In this document: positions 18,108 to 26,512 of the stretch, piece after piece
Numbering within the stretch: position 1 is the stretch's first letter
How the letters are laid out: each line of letters opens with the position of its first letter
NCBI GenBank assembly: GCA_041742015.1
Contig: JBGSJM010000216.1
Coordinates: 1-64,000, forward strand
Source: Arctic95D-9 sp041742015
GTDB taxonomy: Bacteria > Verrucomicrobiota > Verrucomicrobiia > Verrucomicrobiales > DEV007
Length of the DNA: 64,000 nucleotides
Direction: 5' to 3'
Notes under the pieces: generated by a model
Seen by the model: only the letters and a program-made list of their open reading frames with translations
Told to the model about the DNA's origin: nothing
Database searches by the model: none
Translations under genes and position numbers: made by a program

Positions 18108-19329
18108 CCAACTGTTCCAAACTCTCATTTAATCGCTCGATGTCCTCCCGGCGATGAGCGGCGGAAATGGTTACCCGGAGTCGCGCGGTCCCCCGGGGCA
18201 CGGTGGGAAAGCGAATCGCCGGCACCAAAAATCCACGCACCCTCAGAAACTGGGCGGCATTCAGGGCCTCCTCGTTATCACCGATCACGACAGGGAGGAT
18301 GGCGCTCGTAGCACGGGTTTCCATACCAATTGTACCCTGTTGAATCGGCGATTGTACCCTGTTGAATCGCCGGCTGGAAGCCACCGCTACGTTGATCCGT
18401 TCCCAGAGTTTTTCACGCAGCAGATCCCCTTTTGAGCTGGTGATCAGATCGAGCGAGGCAGAGATGGTTTCCGCCAGGGCCGGAGCGGGCGCGGTCGAGT
18501 AGATAAAACTTCTTGCCCGATTAATCATCAAATCGATCCAGGCCCGGCTCGCACAGAGGTAGCCGCCACTCAGGCCAATGGCCTTGCTGAAGGTACCCAT
18601 TTGGAAATCGATCCGGCCTTCCAATCCCAGCTCAGCCGCCAGTCCCCGCCCCCCCGGACCGATCACGCCGAGGGCGTGGGCTTCGTCGACCATCAGCAGC
18701 GCCCCAGCCTCCCCCACCAGATCGCAGATCTCCCTGAGTGGGGCGCGGTCGCCATCCATGCTGAAAACCGATTCGGTGATGACGAGAACCCGGCTTTTGG
18801 GAGATTTCTTTCCGGCTGCCCATTTCAGAAGAGAAGCGAGCTTGTTCAGGTCATTATGAGGAAAAACCCGCATCACCGCACCACTTAATCTCGCCCCATC
18901 AATCAACGAAGCATGGCAAAGTTTGTCGAGGATGATGATGTCGTCTTTCCCCACGATCGCCGGAATCGAGCCCGTCGCAGTCGCAAATCCCGAGGAAAAC
19001 GTAAGCCCGGCGGGTGTCCTTTTTAACTCAGCGATCCGCTCCTCCAGTTCGACATGAGCCGCCATGGTTCCACAGATGAGTCGCGAAGCGCCCGAACCCA
19101 CCCCATATTTCCCGATTGCCTCCTGATAAATTCTCTTTAAATCTTCCGAATTCGCCAGGCCGAGGTAATCGTTTGACGAAAAATTAATCAATCGTTCTGA
19201 CCCGATCGCGATTTCCACTGTAGCGGAAGATGCCAAATCTTCCGCCCGATCTGGACCTGCCAGGATGCGAAGCTCCCGCCGCAGACCAGCGGCAGCGAGG
19301 TCGTCCAGTTCCTGTTGTGGGTCGCGCAT
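18073..19329 (-). CDS. BioF-family alpha-oxoamine synthase (8-amino-7-oxononanoate synthase-like)
   Basis: A 418-residue PLP enzyme of the alpha-oxoamine synthase family, which condenses an amino acid with an acyl thioester. The PLP lysine is K249 in GTFSKAIGLSGGY, with MVDEAHALGVIGPGGRG (213-229) upstream. 8-amino-7-oxononanoate synthase is the likeliest activity, but glycine C-acetyltransferase or a sphingolipid-type enzyme cannot be excluded, since no other biotin gene is nearby. Residues 323-334 (NRVQSPIQQGTI) derive from a 22-bp repeat pair and sit between conserved segments, about where relatives run straight into SAILPVVIGD. A 51-bp copy of its 5' end occurs at 19871-19921. Confidence 0.85.
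   Translation of the reverse strand: MRDPQQELDDLAAAGLRRELRILAGPDRAEDLASSATVEIAIGSERLINFSSNDYLGLANSEDLKRIYQEAIGKYGVGSGASRLICGTMAAHVELEERIAELKRTPAGLTFSSGFATATGSIPAIVGKDDIIILDKLCHASLIDGARLSGAVMRVFPHNDLNKLASLLKWAAGKKSPKSRVLVITESVFSMDGDRAPLREICDLVGEAGALLMVDEAHALGVIGPGGRGLAAELGLEGRIDFQMGTFSKAIGLSGGYLCASRAWIDLMINRARSFIYSTAPAPALAETISASLDLITSSKGDLLREKLWERINVAVASSRRFNRVQSPIQQGTIGMETRATSAILPVVIGDNEEALNAAQFLRVRGFLVPAIRFPTVPRGTARLRVTISAAHRREDIERLNESLEQLVNSRNTSSENK
18328..18370 (-). repeat. 22-bp-spaced GGGTAC repeat pair, copy 2 (in bioF-like gene)
   Basis: On the minus strand two near-identical units, GATTCAACAGGGTACAATC and GATTCAACAGGGTACAATT, lie 22 bp apart. This is the cleanest copy in the window. 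They are read in frame as FNRVQSPIQQGTIG in the bioF-like protein. Confidence 0.9.
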
Positions 19330-19355
19330 GGAGTTGATAGTTCTCGATCCTACCG

Positions 19356-19523
19356 TTATTTCTGCGGTTCAAAACGGCGTAAGCCAGTAAGTAAGTCAAT
19401 AAGACCAATCATAACCACCCGATCAAGTTCGAGAAGCCGGGCGAGGGGGCTGGATGAACGTGCACTTCGCTGATTGAGAAATGGCACCCAAACACAAGTA
19501 TCAACGATAACCAGAGGGCTCAT
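19356..19523 (-). pseudogene. Truncated VapC-like PIN toxin
   Basis: A 55-codon frame beginning MSPLVIVDTCVWVPFLNQ, which has the first PIN-domain aspartate (VDTCVW). It continues through SSSPLARLLELDRVV and then stops at 19356, less than half the usual 130 residues, with no later PIN acidic motifs. It begins 7 bases after the antitoxin stop, the normal operon position for a toxin. About 87 bp of it (19401-19488) recur at 26420-26506. Confidence 0.75.
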
Positions 19524-19529
19524 CGACAA

Positions 19530-19733
19530 TTATTTGTCCTCAGCCGCCTGGATTTGATTCAGTGCTTCAGGGGTGAACTCAATTTCCTCTTCAGATTCGA
19601 TTAAGTTCATTCGCTTCCGATATCGAATATATTCATCGGTCGCCTTGCGGAGCGCGGCACTTGGATCGGATTGCCGGGTATGACGTGTGAGAAATTCAAT
19701 CTCTTCCGGGGCCAGTTCAATTTCGGTAATCAT
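19530..19733 (-). CDS. Antitoxin-like small protein
   Basis: A 67-residue acidic protein (MITEIELAPEEIEFLTRHTR) located directly upstream of the truncated vapC, in the place of its antitoxin. The sequence suggests short helices (SAALRKATDEYIRYRKRMN) and an acidic C-terminal toxin-binding tail (ESEEEIEFTPEALNQIQAAEDK). With the toxin truncated it would be an orphan antitoxin. Confidence 0.65.
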   Translation of the reverse strand: MITEIELAPEEIEFLTRHTRQSDPSAALRKATDEYIRYRKRMNLIESEEEIEFTPEALNQIQAAEDK

Positions 19734-19870
19734 AAAAAAGAGTGGGAATGTGATGGGAAAGTTCTTACTGAATCACCTTCCGCTTGTTTTTCGACTGCGC
19801 AAAGAGATTCAGAATCGATTTGGGGGTGGATTCGGAAAACAGGGACTGACAAGGGACTGACAAATTATTG

Positions 19871-19921
19871 CGCAGTCCAACGGCAGCGAGGTCGTCCAGT
19901 TCCTGTTGTGGGTCGCGCATG
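19871..19921. repeat. Duplicate of the 5' end of the bioF-like gene
   Basis: These 51 bp match 19280-19330 with two mismatches and contain the bioF-like start codon and its first 17 codons in the same orientation. The antitoxin and truncated vapC lie between the two copies. The copy runs out of homology immediately after its ATG. Confidence 0.85.
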
Positions 19922-20048
19922 TTAGTTAATGGTTTTAGTTGATGGTTGATAGAAGTTCCAAGAGATCAAGAAATCCACTGACTCTCAACTCCAATCTATC
20001 AACTACTTGCGGCCCACGTCGAAGCCGCCCAATCTCACGCTTGGATCT

Positions 20049-20342
20049 CGGAATCGCCGCTTCGCCCTCGCAATCGCCGCGTCGGGTCCCGCAATCGCCG
20101 CTTCGGGCCTCGCAATCGCCGCTTCGGGTCTCGCAATCGCCGCTTCGGGTCTCGCAATCGCCGCTTCGGGTCTCGCAATCGCGTCTCAGGCCTTCGCAAT
20201 CGCCGCTTCGGGTCTCGCAATCGCGTCTCAGGCCTTCGCAATCGCGTCTCAGGCCTTCGCAATCGCGTCTCAGGCCTTCGCAATCGCCGCTTCGGGCATC
20301 GCAATCGCGTCTCAGGCCTTCGCAATTGCATTTCAGAGTTTT
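20049..20342. repeat. 21-bp tandem repeat array A (about 14 units)
   Basis: Units beginning GCAATCGC recur every 21 bp at 20070, 20091, 20112 and so on to 20322, with a diverged first unit at 20049. Two unit types alternate irregularly: GCAATCGCCGCTTCGGGTCT and GCAATCGCGTCTCAGGCCTT (each shown to 20 of 21 bases). The 21-bp period leaves several frames open on both strands (heptapeptides such as AIAASGL, QSPLRVS, RDCEGLR), so ORFs over it are not evidence of a gene. Confidence 0.93.
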
Positions 20343-20462
20343 CGGCAAAAATCGTTCTAATTCAACAACCCATATAACAAAAATACCGATTTTAACCAGG
20401 TAAAGAAACTAAAAAGGCACCGCTTCGTGTTTTCACACGCCAAGCCCCAATAAGGGAGGGAT

Positions 20463-20514
20463 TCCGTAGCTCAGCCCGGGGTTGGCGATAGCCTACCCCG
20501 GGCTGAGCTACGGA
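20463..20514. repeat. Perfect 20-bp-stem palindrome
   Basis: TCCGTAGCTCAGCCCGGGGT (20463-20482) is perfectly complementary to ACCCCGGGCTGAGCTACGGA (20495-20514) around a 12-base loop TGGCGATAGCCT. Smaller hairpins follow: GAACCC/GGGTTC at 20526-20543 and AAGCC/GGCTT near 20571-20585. There is no T-run, so it resembles a REP or MITE-like palindromic element more than a terminator. Confidence 0.9.
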
Positions 20515-20661
20515 GTAACCCGCCCGAACCCTGAGAAGGGTTCCGTAATAGTCGGGTCGCCCTTTCGTAAGCCCTTCAGGCTTGGTTTGCTTTTTGTTTA
20601 TTTAATCCTGTCGCAACCCCGCACTAAGTTGCGGAATCCCTCCGATCTGGACATCGTGGAG

Positions 20662-20901
20662 ATGAACAAAGACATTGCCTTAGCCCGACAATTGCCGCAA
20701 ATCGAGGCGAAGGCGGAAAAGGTTGCTGATCTGGTGCGCTGCAGCCTGATCGCAACGATGAGCGACGCCTTCGCGGAATCCCGCAAGATATACCGGGTGG
20801 GAAAGGCCAAGGGCCAGACCCCGGCCAACGCCGCATTTTTGGAAGCCTACGGTGAGCATTTTGGTCGCGGCCCGCAGGAGCCAACGACGCCGACGACCTG
20901 A
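20662..20901 (+). CDS. Small helical protein, unknown function
   Basis: A 79-residue candidate (MNKDIALARQLPQIEAKAEK), mostly helical and charged, ending in GRGPQEPTTPTT. The frame is open upstream to 20482, but that part lies inside the palindrome cluster and looks non-coding, so the ATG at 20662 is preferred. The amino-acid composition looks protein-like. There is no recognised family or operon partner. Confidence 0.4.
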   Translation: MNKDIALARQLPQIEAKAEKVADLVRCSLIATMSDAFAESRKIYRVGKAKGQTPANAAFLEAYGEHFGRGPQEPTTPTT

Positions 20902-21170
20902 AAAGCAGTAGAGGCTAATCGACTCGCGAGTAATCCTCGAAGGGAGGGGCGTTTTGCGGCTGCCCACAGGGGCTGGTTTGACCCTACTCTGTGTAACCAG
21001 ACCGATGGCTCGAATAACAGGTGCTTACGGGTAGAGGGGAGGTTACCCTCTACCGGCACCACAGGCCCTTTTTGAAAGCGAAATTGAGCAGATTTACTGG
21101 CTTTTTTTTGATAACGAGGCTGCCTCGATTATGAGACTGAAGAAGGCTTTGCTATCGTTTTAGATGTGGG
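20902..21170. other. Gap with a 9-bp hairpin
   Basis: No convincing gene. GGTAGAGGG (21030-21038) pairs perfectly with CCCTCTACC (21046-21054) around a 7-base loop. A TTTTTTT run at 21104-21110 is too far away to make it a standard terminator. Confidence 0.5.
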
Positions 21171-22106
21171 CTACTCGCCATTAATACTTCCTAGCTTCCG
21201 CCTTGGGTCTCGCAACTTAGGCTCATCGGTGCAGACAATCTCCGCATGGGAGAAGTTGTCAGTGCGTGAGTATAAAAATCGCAGAGAGGATTCAACTTGC
21301 ATGGAGTTGTAATAAAGTATGTTATCGGCACACGCTGCCTCTGCCGTCATCCCGTCAACATTCGCCATCTCACGGTGGTGATTGCGCTCGAACATGACAA
21401 GCAAAACGTCGTGGGCGAGGGGGAATGCAATCTCAATTCCTGGTGACGCAATGCCAATGTGCGTTATTAGGGTATCGTGAACGTGCGGTCGGACACCAAT
21501 AGGATGGTCGGAAGTGAAAAAGTGGCCATGACCAGATGAACGAAGAAAACACCAAATGTGGTTCGCAAAAATCTTCTGATAGTGACGGATTGTGTTGTGC
21601 TGTAGTATAGAATTAATATGAAAGCCTTTGCTGTTCCAGTTTTTCGGATCGGCAGGAATTGGCGGTGAACAATTGGCAAGTTCCTTATCGGTGGCACCGC
21701 GCTGCTTCAGCTGGGCGATAATCCCCAGCATAATTTGTTCTTCATCGAGACGCTCACTTGGCGTTCTCATCATTTGAAGCGCAATCATCTCGCTGACTGT
21801 TGAGCGAATGTAGGCTGTGACTCCTGGCGCAATCCCAGCTCGAACCCTATTCACCAGTAGCTTAACAACTGCACTCCAGCGGCGCTCGGCGGCAGCCAGG
21901 CAATTCTCTAAATATTGCGCCTGTCCGGTGGCCTTCGCAAGATCTGGATCGTCGTAGAAGTAGCCATCACAAGCTACATTCTCCGTCGATGCCGGGAACG
22001 TGCGGGCATGTTCCTTGTCGTAAACCCAAACCTTCTCTGCCGAGTCGGCGAAGTGTCGTAGTAAGAATTGAGGCACGAAGTGCTGCTTCCTGGTCATCTG
22101 GCCCAT
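21171..22106 (-). CDS. DUF4238 domain-containing protein
   Basis: A 311-residue protein of the DUF4238 type, recognised by the N-terminal signature MTRKQHFVPQFLLRHFAD and the later segment FFTSDHPIGVRPH. The biochemical function of the family is unknown to me; members are soluble and scattered through accessory regions. The start may be 22106 or the ATG at 22097 that begins MTRKQHF. It is a single gene, divergent from the TPR-CHAT gene, with 318 bp between them. Confidence 0.85.
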   Translation of the reverse strand: MGQMTRKQHFVPQFLLRHFADSAEKVWVYDKEHARTFPASTENVACDGYFYDDPDLAKATGQAQYLENCLAAAERRWSAVVKLLVNRVRAGIAPGVTAYIRSTVSEMIALQMMRTPSERLDEEQIMLGIIAQLKQRGATDKELANCSPPIPADPKNWNSKGFHINSILQHNTIRHYQKIFANHIWCFLRSSGHGHFFTSDHPIGVRPHVHDTLITHIGIASPGIEIAFPLAHDVLLVMFERNHHREMANVDGMTAEAACADNILYYNSMQVESSLRFLYSRTDNFSHAEIVCTDEPKLRDPRRKLGSINGE

Positions 22107-22424
22107 GATTAGTTGGTTTGGTGAACAGTTTGATTCTAGATGGAAAGGCGTATCTCAGTGGACTGGAAACTCAAGGAATTCTCAGAAATGCATCTTGTCT
22201 CTGTCCGGCAAGCTTTCAACAAAAAAATTACCTAGAGTGTTGCACCCTTCCGCAGCAAGACTGAGCGCTCAAACAAAAGGGCTTCCAAAAGCAATTTTCG
22301 ATAACTTTTGCCGGGGAAATCCTACGGGGTGGGCGCCAATTTTAATTTCCCCTTATGAAACAAAAAAACGGATTTTTGTAATCAAATCGATTAGGATTCG
22401 ATTCATAGGGGAAAGCATCTTATT
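22107..22424. other. Intergenic region between divergent genes, nothing clear
   Basis: 318 bp between the DUF4238 and TPR-CHAT starts. I see no gene, RNA or strong hairpin. It should hold both promoters, but no convincing -35/-10 pair stands out. Confidence 0.5.
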
Positions 22425-25400
22425 ATGAAGCCATCACACCCAATTTATCTCGCTGCTATTCTCACGTCCGTTTTTACGGCGTGTTTTGCCGGGCCTATTT
22501 TATTCTCACAAGACTGGGCACCGGGAGAAGAGGAGGTGCACAACCAATATAAAGAACTCAATGCAGCCGGTAAGTATGCTGAGGCCATTCCTCCAGCACT
22601 GAAATGCCTCGCCATCTGCGAAGAGCACTTTGGTCCCGATCACAGCGCTACTGCCGCCAGCCTCAATAATTTGGCAGCGCTTTACCGGGTAATGGGTAAC
22701 TACGCACAGGCAGAGCCTCTCCACCAGCGCGCCTTGCGGATCCGCGAAAAGCAGCTTGGCCCCGATCACCCCGATACCGCCACCAGCCTTAGCAACCTGG
22801 CAGGTCTCTACGCGGATATGGCGAACTACGCCCAGGCAGAACCCCTCTACCAGCGCGCCCTGCGTATCAACGAAATGCGGCTTGGCCCCGATCACCCCGA
22901 AACCGCTGTCAGCCTCAACAACCTGGCAGCACTCTACCATAAAGTGGGCAACCACGCCCAGGCAGAACCCCTCTACCAGCGCGCCCTGCGTATCGACGAA
23001 AAACAGCTTGGCCCCGATCACCCCGATACCGCCATCAGCATTGGCAACCTGGCAAGTCTCTACGCGGATATGGCGAACTACGCCCAAGCGGAACTCTTCT
23101 ACCAGCGTGGCCTGGAGATCCGCGAAAAGCAGCTCGGTCCCGACCACCCCGATACTGCACTCAGTCTCAGCAATCTGGCAGTATTCTACGAGGCCATTGG
23201 CAACTACGGCCAGGCAGAGCCCCTCTACCAACGATCCCTGCAGATCCGCGAGAAGCAGCTCGGACCCGATCACCCCGATACTGCCGTCTCTCTCAACAAC
23301 CTGGCAGCGCTCCACGACACCTTGGGGAACTACGCTTTGGCAGAACCCCTCTACCAGCGGTCTCTGAAGATCCTCGAAAAGCAGCTTGGCCCCAATCACC
23401 CCAATACCGCCACCAGTCTCAACAACCTAGCGTATCTCTACCATAAAATGAGAAACTACGCCCAGGCAGAACCCCTCCACCAACGCGCCCTCCGGATCCG
23501 CGAAAAGCAGCTTGGGCCCGATCACCCCGATACTGCCATGAGCCTTAGCAACCTGGCACGTCTTTTCCAGGACATTGGCAACTATGTTCAGGCAGAACCC
23601 CTCTTCCAGCGCGACCTGCGGATCTGCGAAAAGCAGCTTGGTTCTGAACACCCTACTACCGCCGGCAGCCTCAAAAACCTGGCGTTTCTCTACCAAGCCA
23701 TGGGCAACCGGCAGGCTGGTCTCGATTACGCCAGGTCAACCGCCAAAGTGGAGACCAGGCACTTGGAGCATATGCTTTCCTTCACCAACGAAAGTGAGCG
23801 CTTTGCCTTTCAGCGCACCCTCAAACCATACGATCTCCCGGCCACTCTCGAAGACGGTTTGGAATCAGCCAATGCGGTGCTGCGGTACAAGGGCATCATC
23901 CTGGAAAGCCTCTTGGAGGATCGCCGCGCCGCAAGCGCCTCACGTGATCCAGCTTTGATAAAGGATCAAACCCGAATCAGGGATCTAAAAGTCCGCTTGA
24001 AGCCGATGCTGATGGGCGGCCAGAGCGGCGGGCTCAAACCGGACGAAATCCTGGAGCTTCAGAAGCAGTTGATGGAGGCGGAAAAGTCTTTGGCCCGCTC
24101 CGTCAACGGTTTGGGCAGCGTGCGGCAGTCCATGGCCGTCACGGTGCAGGATGTCACTTCGGCCCTTCCCAGGGACATGGCCCTGGTCGAGTATTTCCGG
24201 TATAATCGCTACCTGGGAAAAGACCAGAGGGAATTCAATTACGGGGCTGTGGTGATCCGCCGGGGCAGCGAACCAGCCTTTGTGCGCTGCGGAAGTGCTG
24301 AGCTGATCGAGGCGGCGGTCACAGCCTACCGGGAAGCCATCGAACAAGTTGCCATCGGATCGGTTGACGAAGCCACCATCAAAACGAAAAGCCGGGAACT
24401 TCATGGGCTGCTTATCGCAAAACTGGTCCCGCACCTGAGCGGCATCAACCAACTGACGATCTGCCCCGATGGCATCCTTCATTTTCTCCCCTTTGCCACC
24501 CTGTTGGATGAGCGAGATCGCTTTCTCGCGGAGACCACTTTCCTCTACCACGTAGCGAGCGGCCGGGACCTTATCTCCAAGCGGGGGCGGAGCGTCCCGC
24601 ATTCCCCTGCCTTTGTGGCGGGGAATGCCCTTTTTACCTGCGAAACTGGTCCCGGAGGGACTTTGGCTGCAAACGCAGATCCAGGAGCGTCCTCGCTGCT
24701 AGCCTCACTTCGCTCCGGACTGGGTGCGGAGATGTCCGCAATCAAACTGCTCCCCCTGCCGGGAACGCTCCTGGAAACGAAAAACGTGGCGGAAGCTTTG
24801 AATACCCGCACAGGCTCCATCAGTGCCACCGGTGCCCAGGTCTCGGAATCCGTTCTCCGCAGTCTCAAATCTCCTTCGATCCTCCACTTGGCGACCCACG
24901 GATTCTTTTTGACGGATGCGGAAGGGCCTGCGGAGAAGGACAAAGGCATGTCCCCGGCCCCGGCCCGGCCAACGGGTCCACCGATGAAGAACCCCATGCA
25001 CCGCAGTGGCCTTGCCCTGAGCGGAGCGCAAAACACTCTGGACGCCTGGGCTCGTGGGGAGATTCCCGATCCGAATAACGATGGCCTGCTACTTGCCGCC
25101 GAGGTGGCGGAACTCAATCTGGATGGCACCGAACTGGTCACCCTGAGCGCCTGCAAGACCGCCCTGGGAGACATTGTTTCCGGGGAGGGTATTCTCGGGA
25201 TGCGGCGGGCGTTCGCCATGGCCGGTGCCCGCAATGTCCTAATGACACTCTGGGACATTGCTGATGAGCCAACCGCCGGTTTCATGAAGGACTTTTACCA
25301 GCTCTTCGGGAAAAATCGCAACACTCCGCAGGCACTCAGTGCGATGCAGCGGGATTGGTTGGTCCGCCTCCGCAAAGAGGAAGATCTGGGCATCGCCGTC

Positions 25401-25463
25401 TATCTCGCCGGCCCGTTTGTCATGACCGCACAGGCGAAGCGATTGGATAACCCAACTCACTGA
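22425..25463 (+). CDS. Exported TPR-CHAT protein (caspase-like protease domain)
   Basis: 1012 residues. A hydrophobic N-terminus (about 1-28) looks like a signal peptide or membrane anchor. Residues 40-440 hold about nine kinesin-light-chain-type TPRs of 42 residues, with repeated EKQLGPDHPDTA and NYAQAEPLYQRAL. A linker with a coiled coil follows (490-570). The C-terminal CHAT domain has the caspase-like dyad H825 (HLATHGFF) and C910 (SACKTALGD). CHAT proteins are clan CD cysteine proteases, some acting in bacterial immunity or regulated cell death. The TPRs are highly similar at DNA level too, suggesting recent expansion at 126-bp steps. Confidence 0.9.
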   Translation: MKPSHPIYLAAILTSVFTACFAGPILFSQDWAPGEEEVHNQYKELNAAGKYAEAIPPALKCLAICEEHFGPDHSATAASLNNLAALYRVMGNYAQAEPLHQRALRIREKQLGPDHPDTATSLSNLAGLYADMANYAQAEPLYQRALRINEMRLGPDHPETAVSLNNLAALYHKVGNHAQAEPLYQRALRIDEKQLGPDHPDTAISIGNLASLYADMANYAQAELFYQRGLEIREKQLGPDHPDTALSLSNLAVFYEAIGNYGQAEPLYQRSLQIREKQLGPDHPDTAVSLNNLAALHDTLGNYALAEPLYQRSLKILEKQLGPNHPNTATSLNNLAYLYHKMRNYAQAEPLHQRALRIREKQLGPDHPDTAMSLSNLARLFQDIGNYVQAEPLFQRDLRICEKQLGSEHPTTAGSLKNLAFLYQAMGNRQAGLDYARSTAKVETRHLEHMLSFTNESERFAFQRTLKPYDLPATLEDGLESANAVLRYKGIILESLLEDRRAASASRDPALIKDQTRIRDLKVRLKPMLMGGQSGGLKPDEILELQKQLMEAEKSLARSVNGLGSVRQSMAVTVQDVTSALPRDMALVEYFRYNRYLGKDQREFNYGAVVIRRGSEPAFVRCGSAELIEAAVTAYREAIEQVAIGSVDEATIKTKSRELHGLLIAKLVPHLSGINQLTICPDGILHFLPFATLLDERDRFLAETTFLYHVASGRDLISKRGRSVPHSPAFVAGNALFTCETGPGGTLAANADPGASSLLASLRSGLGAEMSAIKLLPLPGTLLETKNVAEALNTRTGSISATGAQVSESVLRSLKSPSILHLATHGFFLTDAEGPAEKDKGMSPAPARPTGPPMKNPMHRSGLALSGAQNTLDAWARGEIPDPNNDGLLLAAEVAELNLDGTELVTLSACKTALGDIVSGEGILGMRRAFAMAGARNVLMTLWDIADEPTAGFMKDFYQLFGKNRNTPQALSAMQRDWLVRLRKEEDLGIAVYLAGPFVMTAQAKRLDNPTH

Positions 25464-25648
25464 CCATGAATAGGCACGGATCCAAGGTCTCACGAAAAAG
25501 AAACAAAGGAATTAGCCTCAATATAAAAATAGCGCAGGGAAACGCCGCAATCCCACTTTTTAAAAGCGTTCCAGCCGCACCTTTATTTGGAGCTAGGAGT
25601 TCTTCTCCCCGAGCCTCCTTCGCAGTTCTTAAGTCCAAAAGGAAATAC

Positions 25649-26089
25649 CTACGGTACTACATTCACTCCGATCAGCCCGAAGAGCGGGGTCGCCGCGAGA
25701 AGGTGCTTGTCGTTGGAGTGAATCTCTGCGAATCCATTCTCGGAGGCGGTTGCGAGATGGAGGGCATCAGCAGCGCGGAGGTAAGTATTGGCTGGGGCAG
25801 TGGCGAAGACGTTTTCGATGCGGTCGATGATGGTGTCGGAGAGAGAAAGCAAGGAAATCGTATCTGAAGCGACGTCGGCATTAAACTGGGCAAAGACGCT
25901 CCGCAGGATGTTGTGCGTGGCGAGGCCTTCGCGGACTTTCCGGAAACCGATGGAATAAAACTCAGCCCGGCCATGCTGGGAGCACACGATCTGTCCGGCT
26001 TTGGTTGCCAGGGCTTGAACCTCTGCGGAGCCAGGCTCAATCCAGTGAAGTTTGCCCAGATAAGCCGCGTCAAAAAATAATTGCTTCAT
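25649..26089 (-). CDS. PIN-domain toxin, VapC family
   Basis: A 146-residue PIN-domain ribonuclease-like toxin. Acidic catalytic positions appear in MKQLFFDAAYLGKL (N-terminal Asp), the middle Glu of HGRAEFYS, RAADALHLATA and HSNDKHLLA. VapC toxins cleave RNA, typically tRNA or rRNA, and are neutralised by the co-transcribed antitoxin. Its ATG overlaps the antitoxin stop by 4 bp. Length and motifs indicate an intact toxin. Confidence 0.85.
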   Translation of the reverse strand: MKQLFFDAAYLGKLHWIEPGSAEVQALATKAGQIVCSQHGRAEFYSIGFRKVREGLATHNILRSVFAQFNADVASDTISLLSLSDTIIDRIENVFATAPANTYLRAADALHLATASENGFAEIHSNDKHLLAATPLFGLIGVNVVP

Positions 26090-26361
26090 CGGGCATCACG
26101 TTCCTCAGAGATTCCGATGGCACAGTCTGTGTCGGAGTCCAGAGCGCCAGACTTCAGCAACGCCTCGTATTCTGGCAGTAGCTTCCGATTGGCCCACTTT
26201 GATTGTGAGGTGTTCGCAGAGGGCTCATTCTCTTCCTTGGCGAGGGCCGATTCGATAAGGTAGATCGCCTCCTGCGTAACCGAACGTCTGTGGGTCGCAG
26301 CAATCTGCCGCAGCCTGGCGTGAAGATCTTCCGGGAAGGATTCGATGACAAGTGTCGCCAT
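26086..26361 (-). CDS. Antitoxin of the VapB/FitA (RHH-like) type
   Basis: A 91-residue protein. The N-terminal MATLVIESFPEDLHARLRQI with AATHRRSVTQEAIYLIE resembles a ribbon-helix-helix DNA-binding domain. The C-terminal half (ALLKSGALDSDTDCAIGISEERDAR) is the likely toxin-binding tail. It overlaps the toxin gene by 4 bp and probably represses its own operon. Confidence 0.82.
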   Translation of the reverse strand: MATLVIESFPEDLHARLRQIAATHRRSVTQEAIYLIESALAKEENEPSANTSQSKWANRKLLPEYEALLKSGALDSDTDCAIGISEERDAR

Positions 26362-26419
26362 GGTGCTTCAAATGTAGTAAAATACTTCCTTTTCGCAACT
26401 CGATCTTTCCACAACAAGA

Positions 26420-26506
26420 TAAACCAATCCTAACCACCCGATCAAGTTTGAGAAGCCGAGCGAGGGGGCTGGATGAACGTCCCCTTCGCTGATTGAGAAA
26501 TGGCCC
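26420..26506 (-). pseudogene. Second vapC fragment, duplicate of 19401-19488
   Basis: About 87 bp nearly identical to part of the truncated vapC at 19.4 kb; it reads PFLNQRRGRSSSPLARLLKL on the minus strand. It has no start codon or PIN catalytic motif of its own and lies between the antitoxin start and the end of the S41-like gene. Confidence 0.8.
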
Positions 26507-26512
26507 AATCAA

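Noticed and set aside
20049..20342. CRISPR array
   Set aside because: Units are directly adjacent with no unique spacers, and no cas genes are present. The same applies to array B and the 22-bp elements.
19935..20403. Long ORFs on both strands over array A (heptapeptide proteins)
   Set aside because: A 21-bp period keeps any stop-free frame open. Overlapping ORFs exist in several frames on both strands with no start signals or conserved flanks.
20482..20661. N-terminal extension of the 20662-20901 ORF
   Set aside because: It runs through the perfect palindrome and following hairpins, and reads as non-protein sequence.
22506..23399. 297-codon minus-strand ORF over the TPR region
   Set aside because: Shadow of the repeated TPR coding sequence; its own repeats mirror the 126-bp period.
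25466..25867. 133-codon plus-strand ORF antisense to the vapC gene
   Set aside because: It is the complement of a convincing PIN toxin gene and has no recognisable features. The gap 25464-25648 holds nothing clear.
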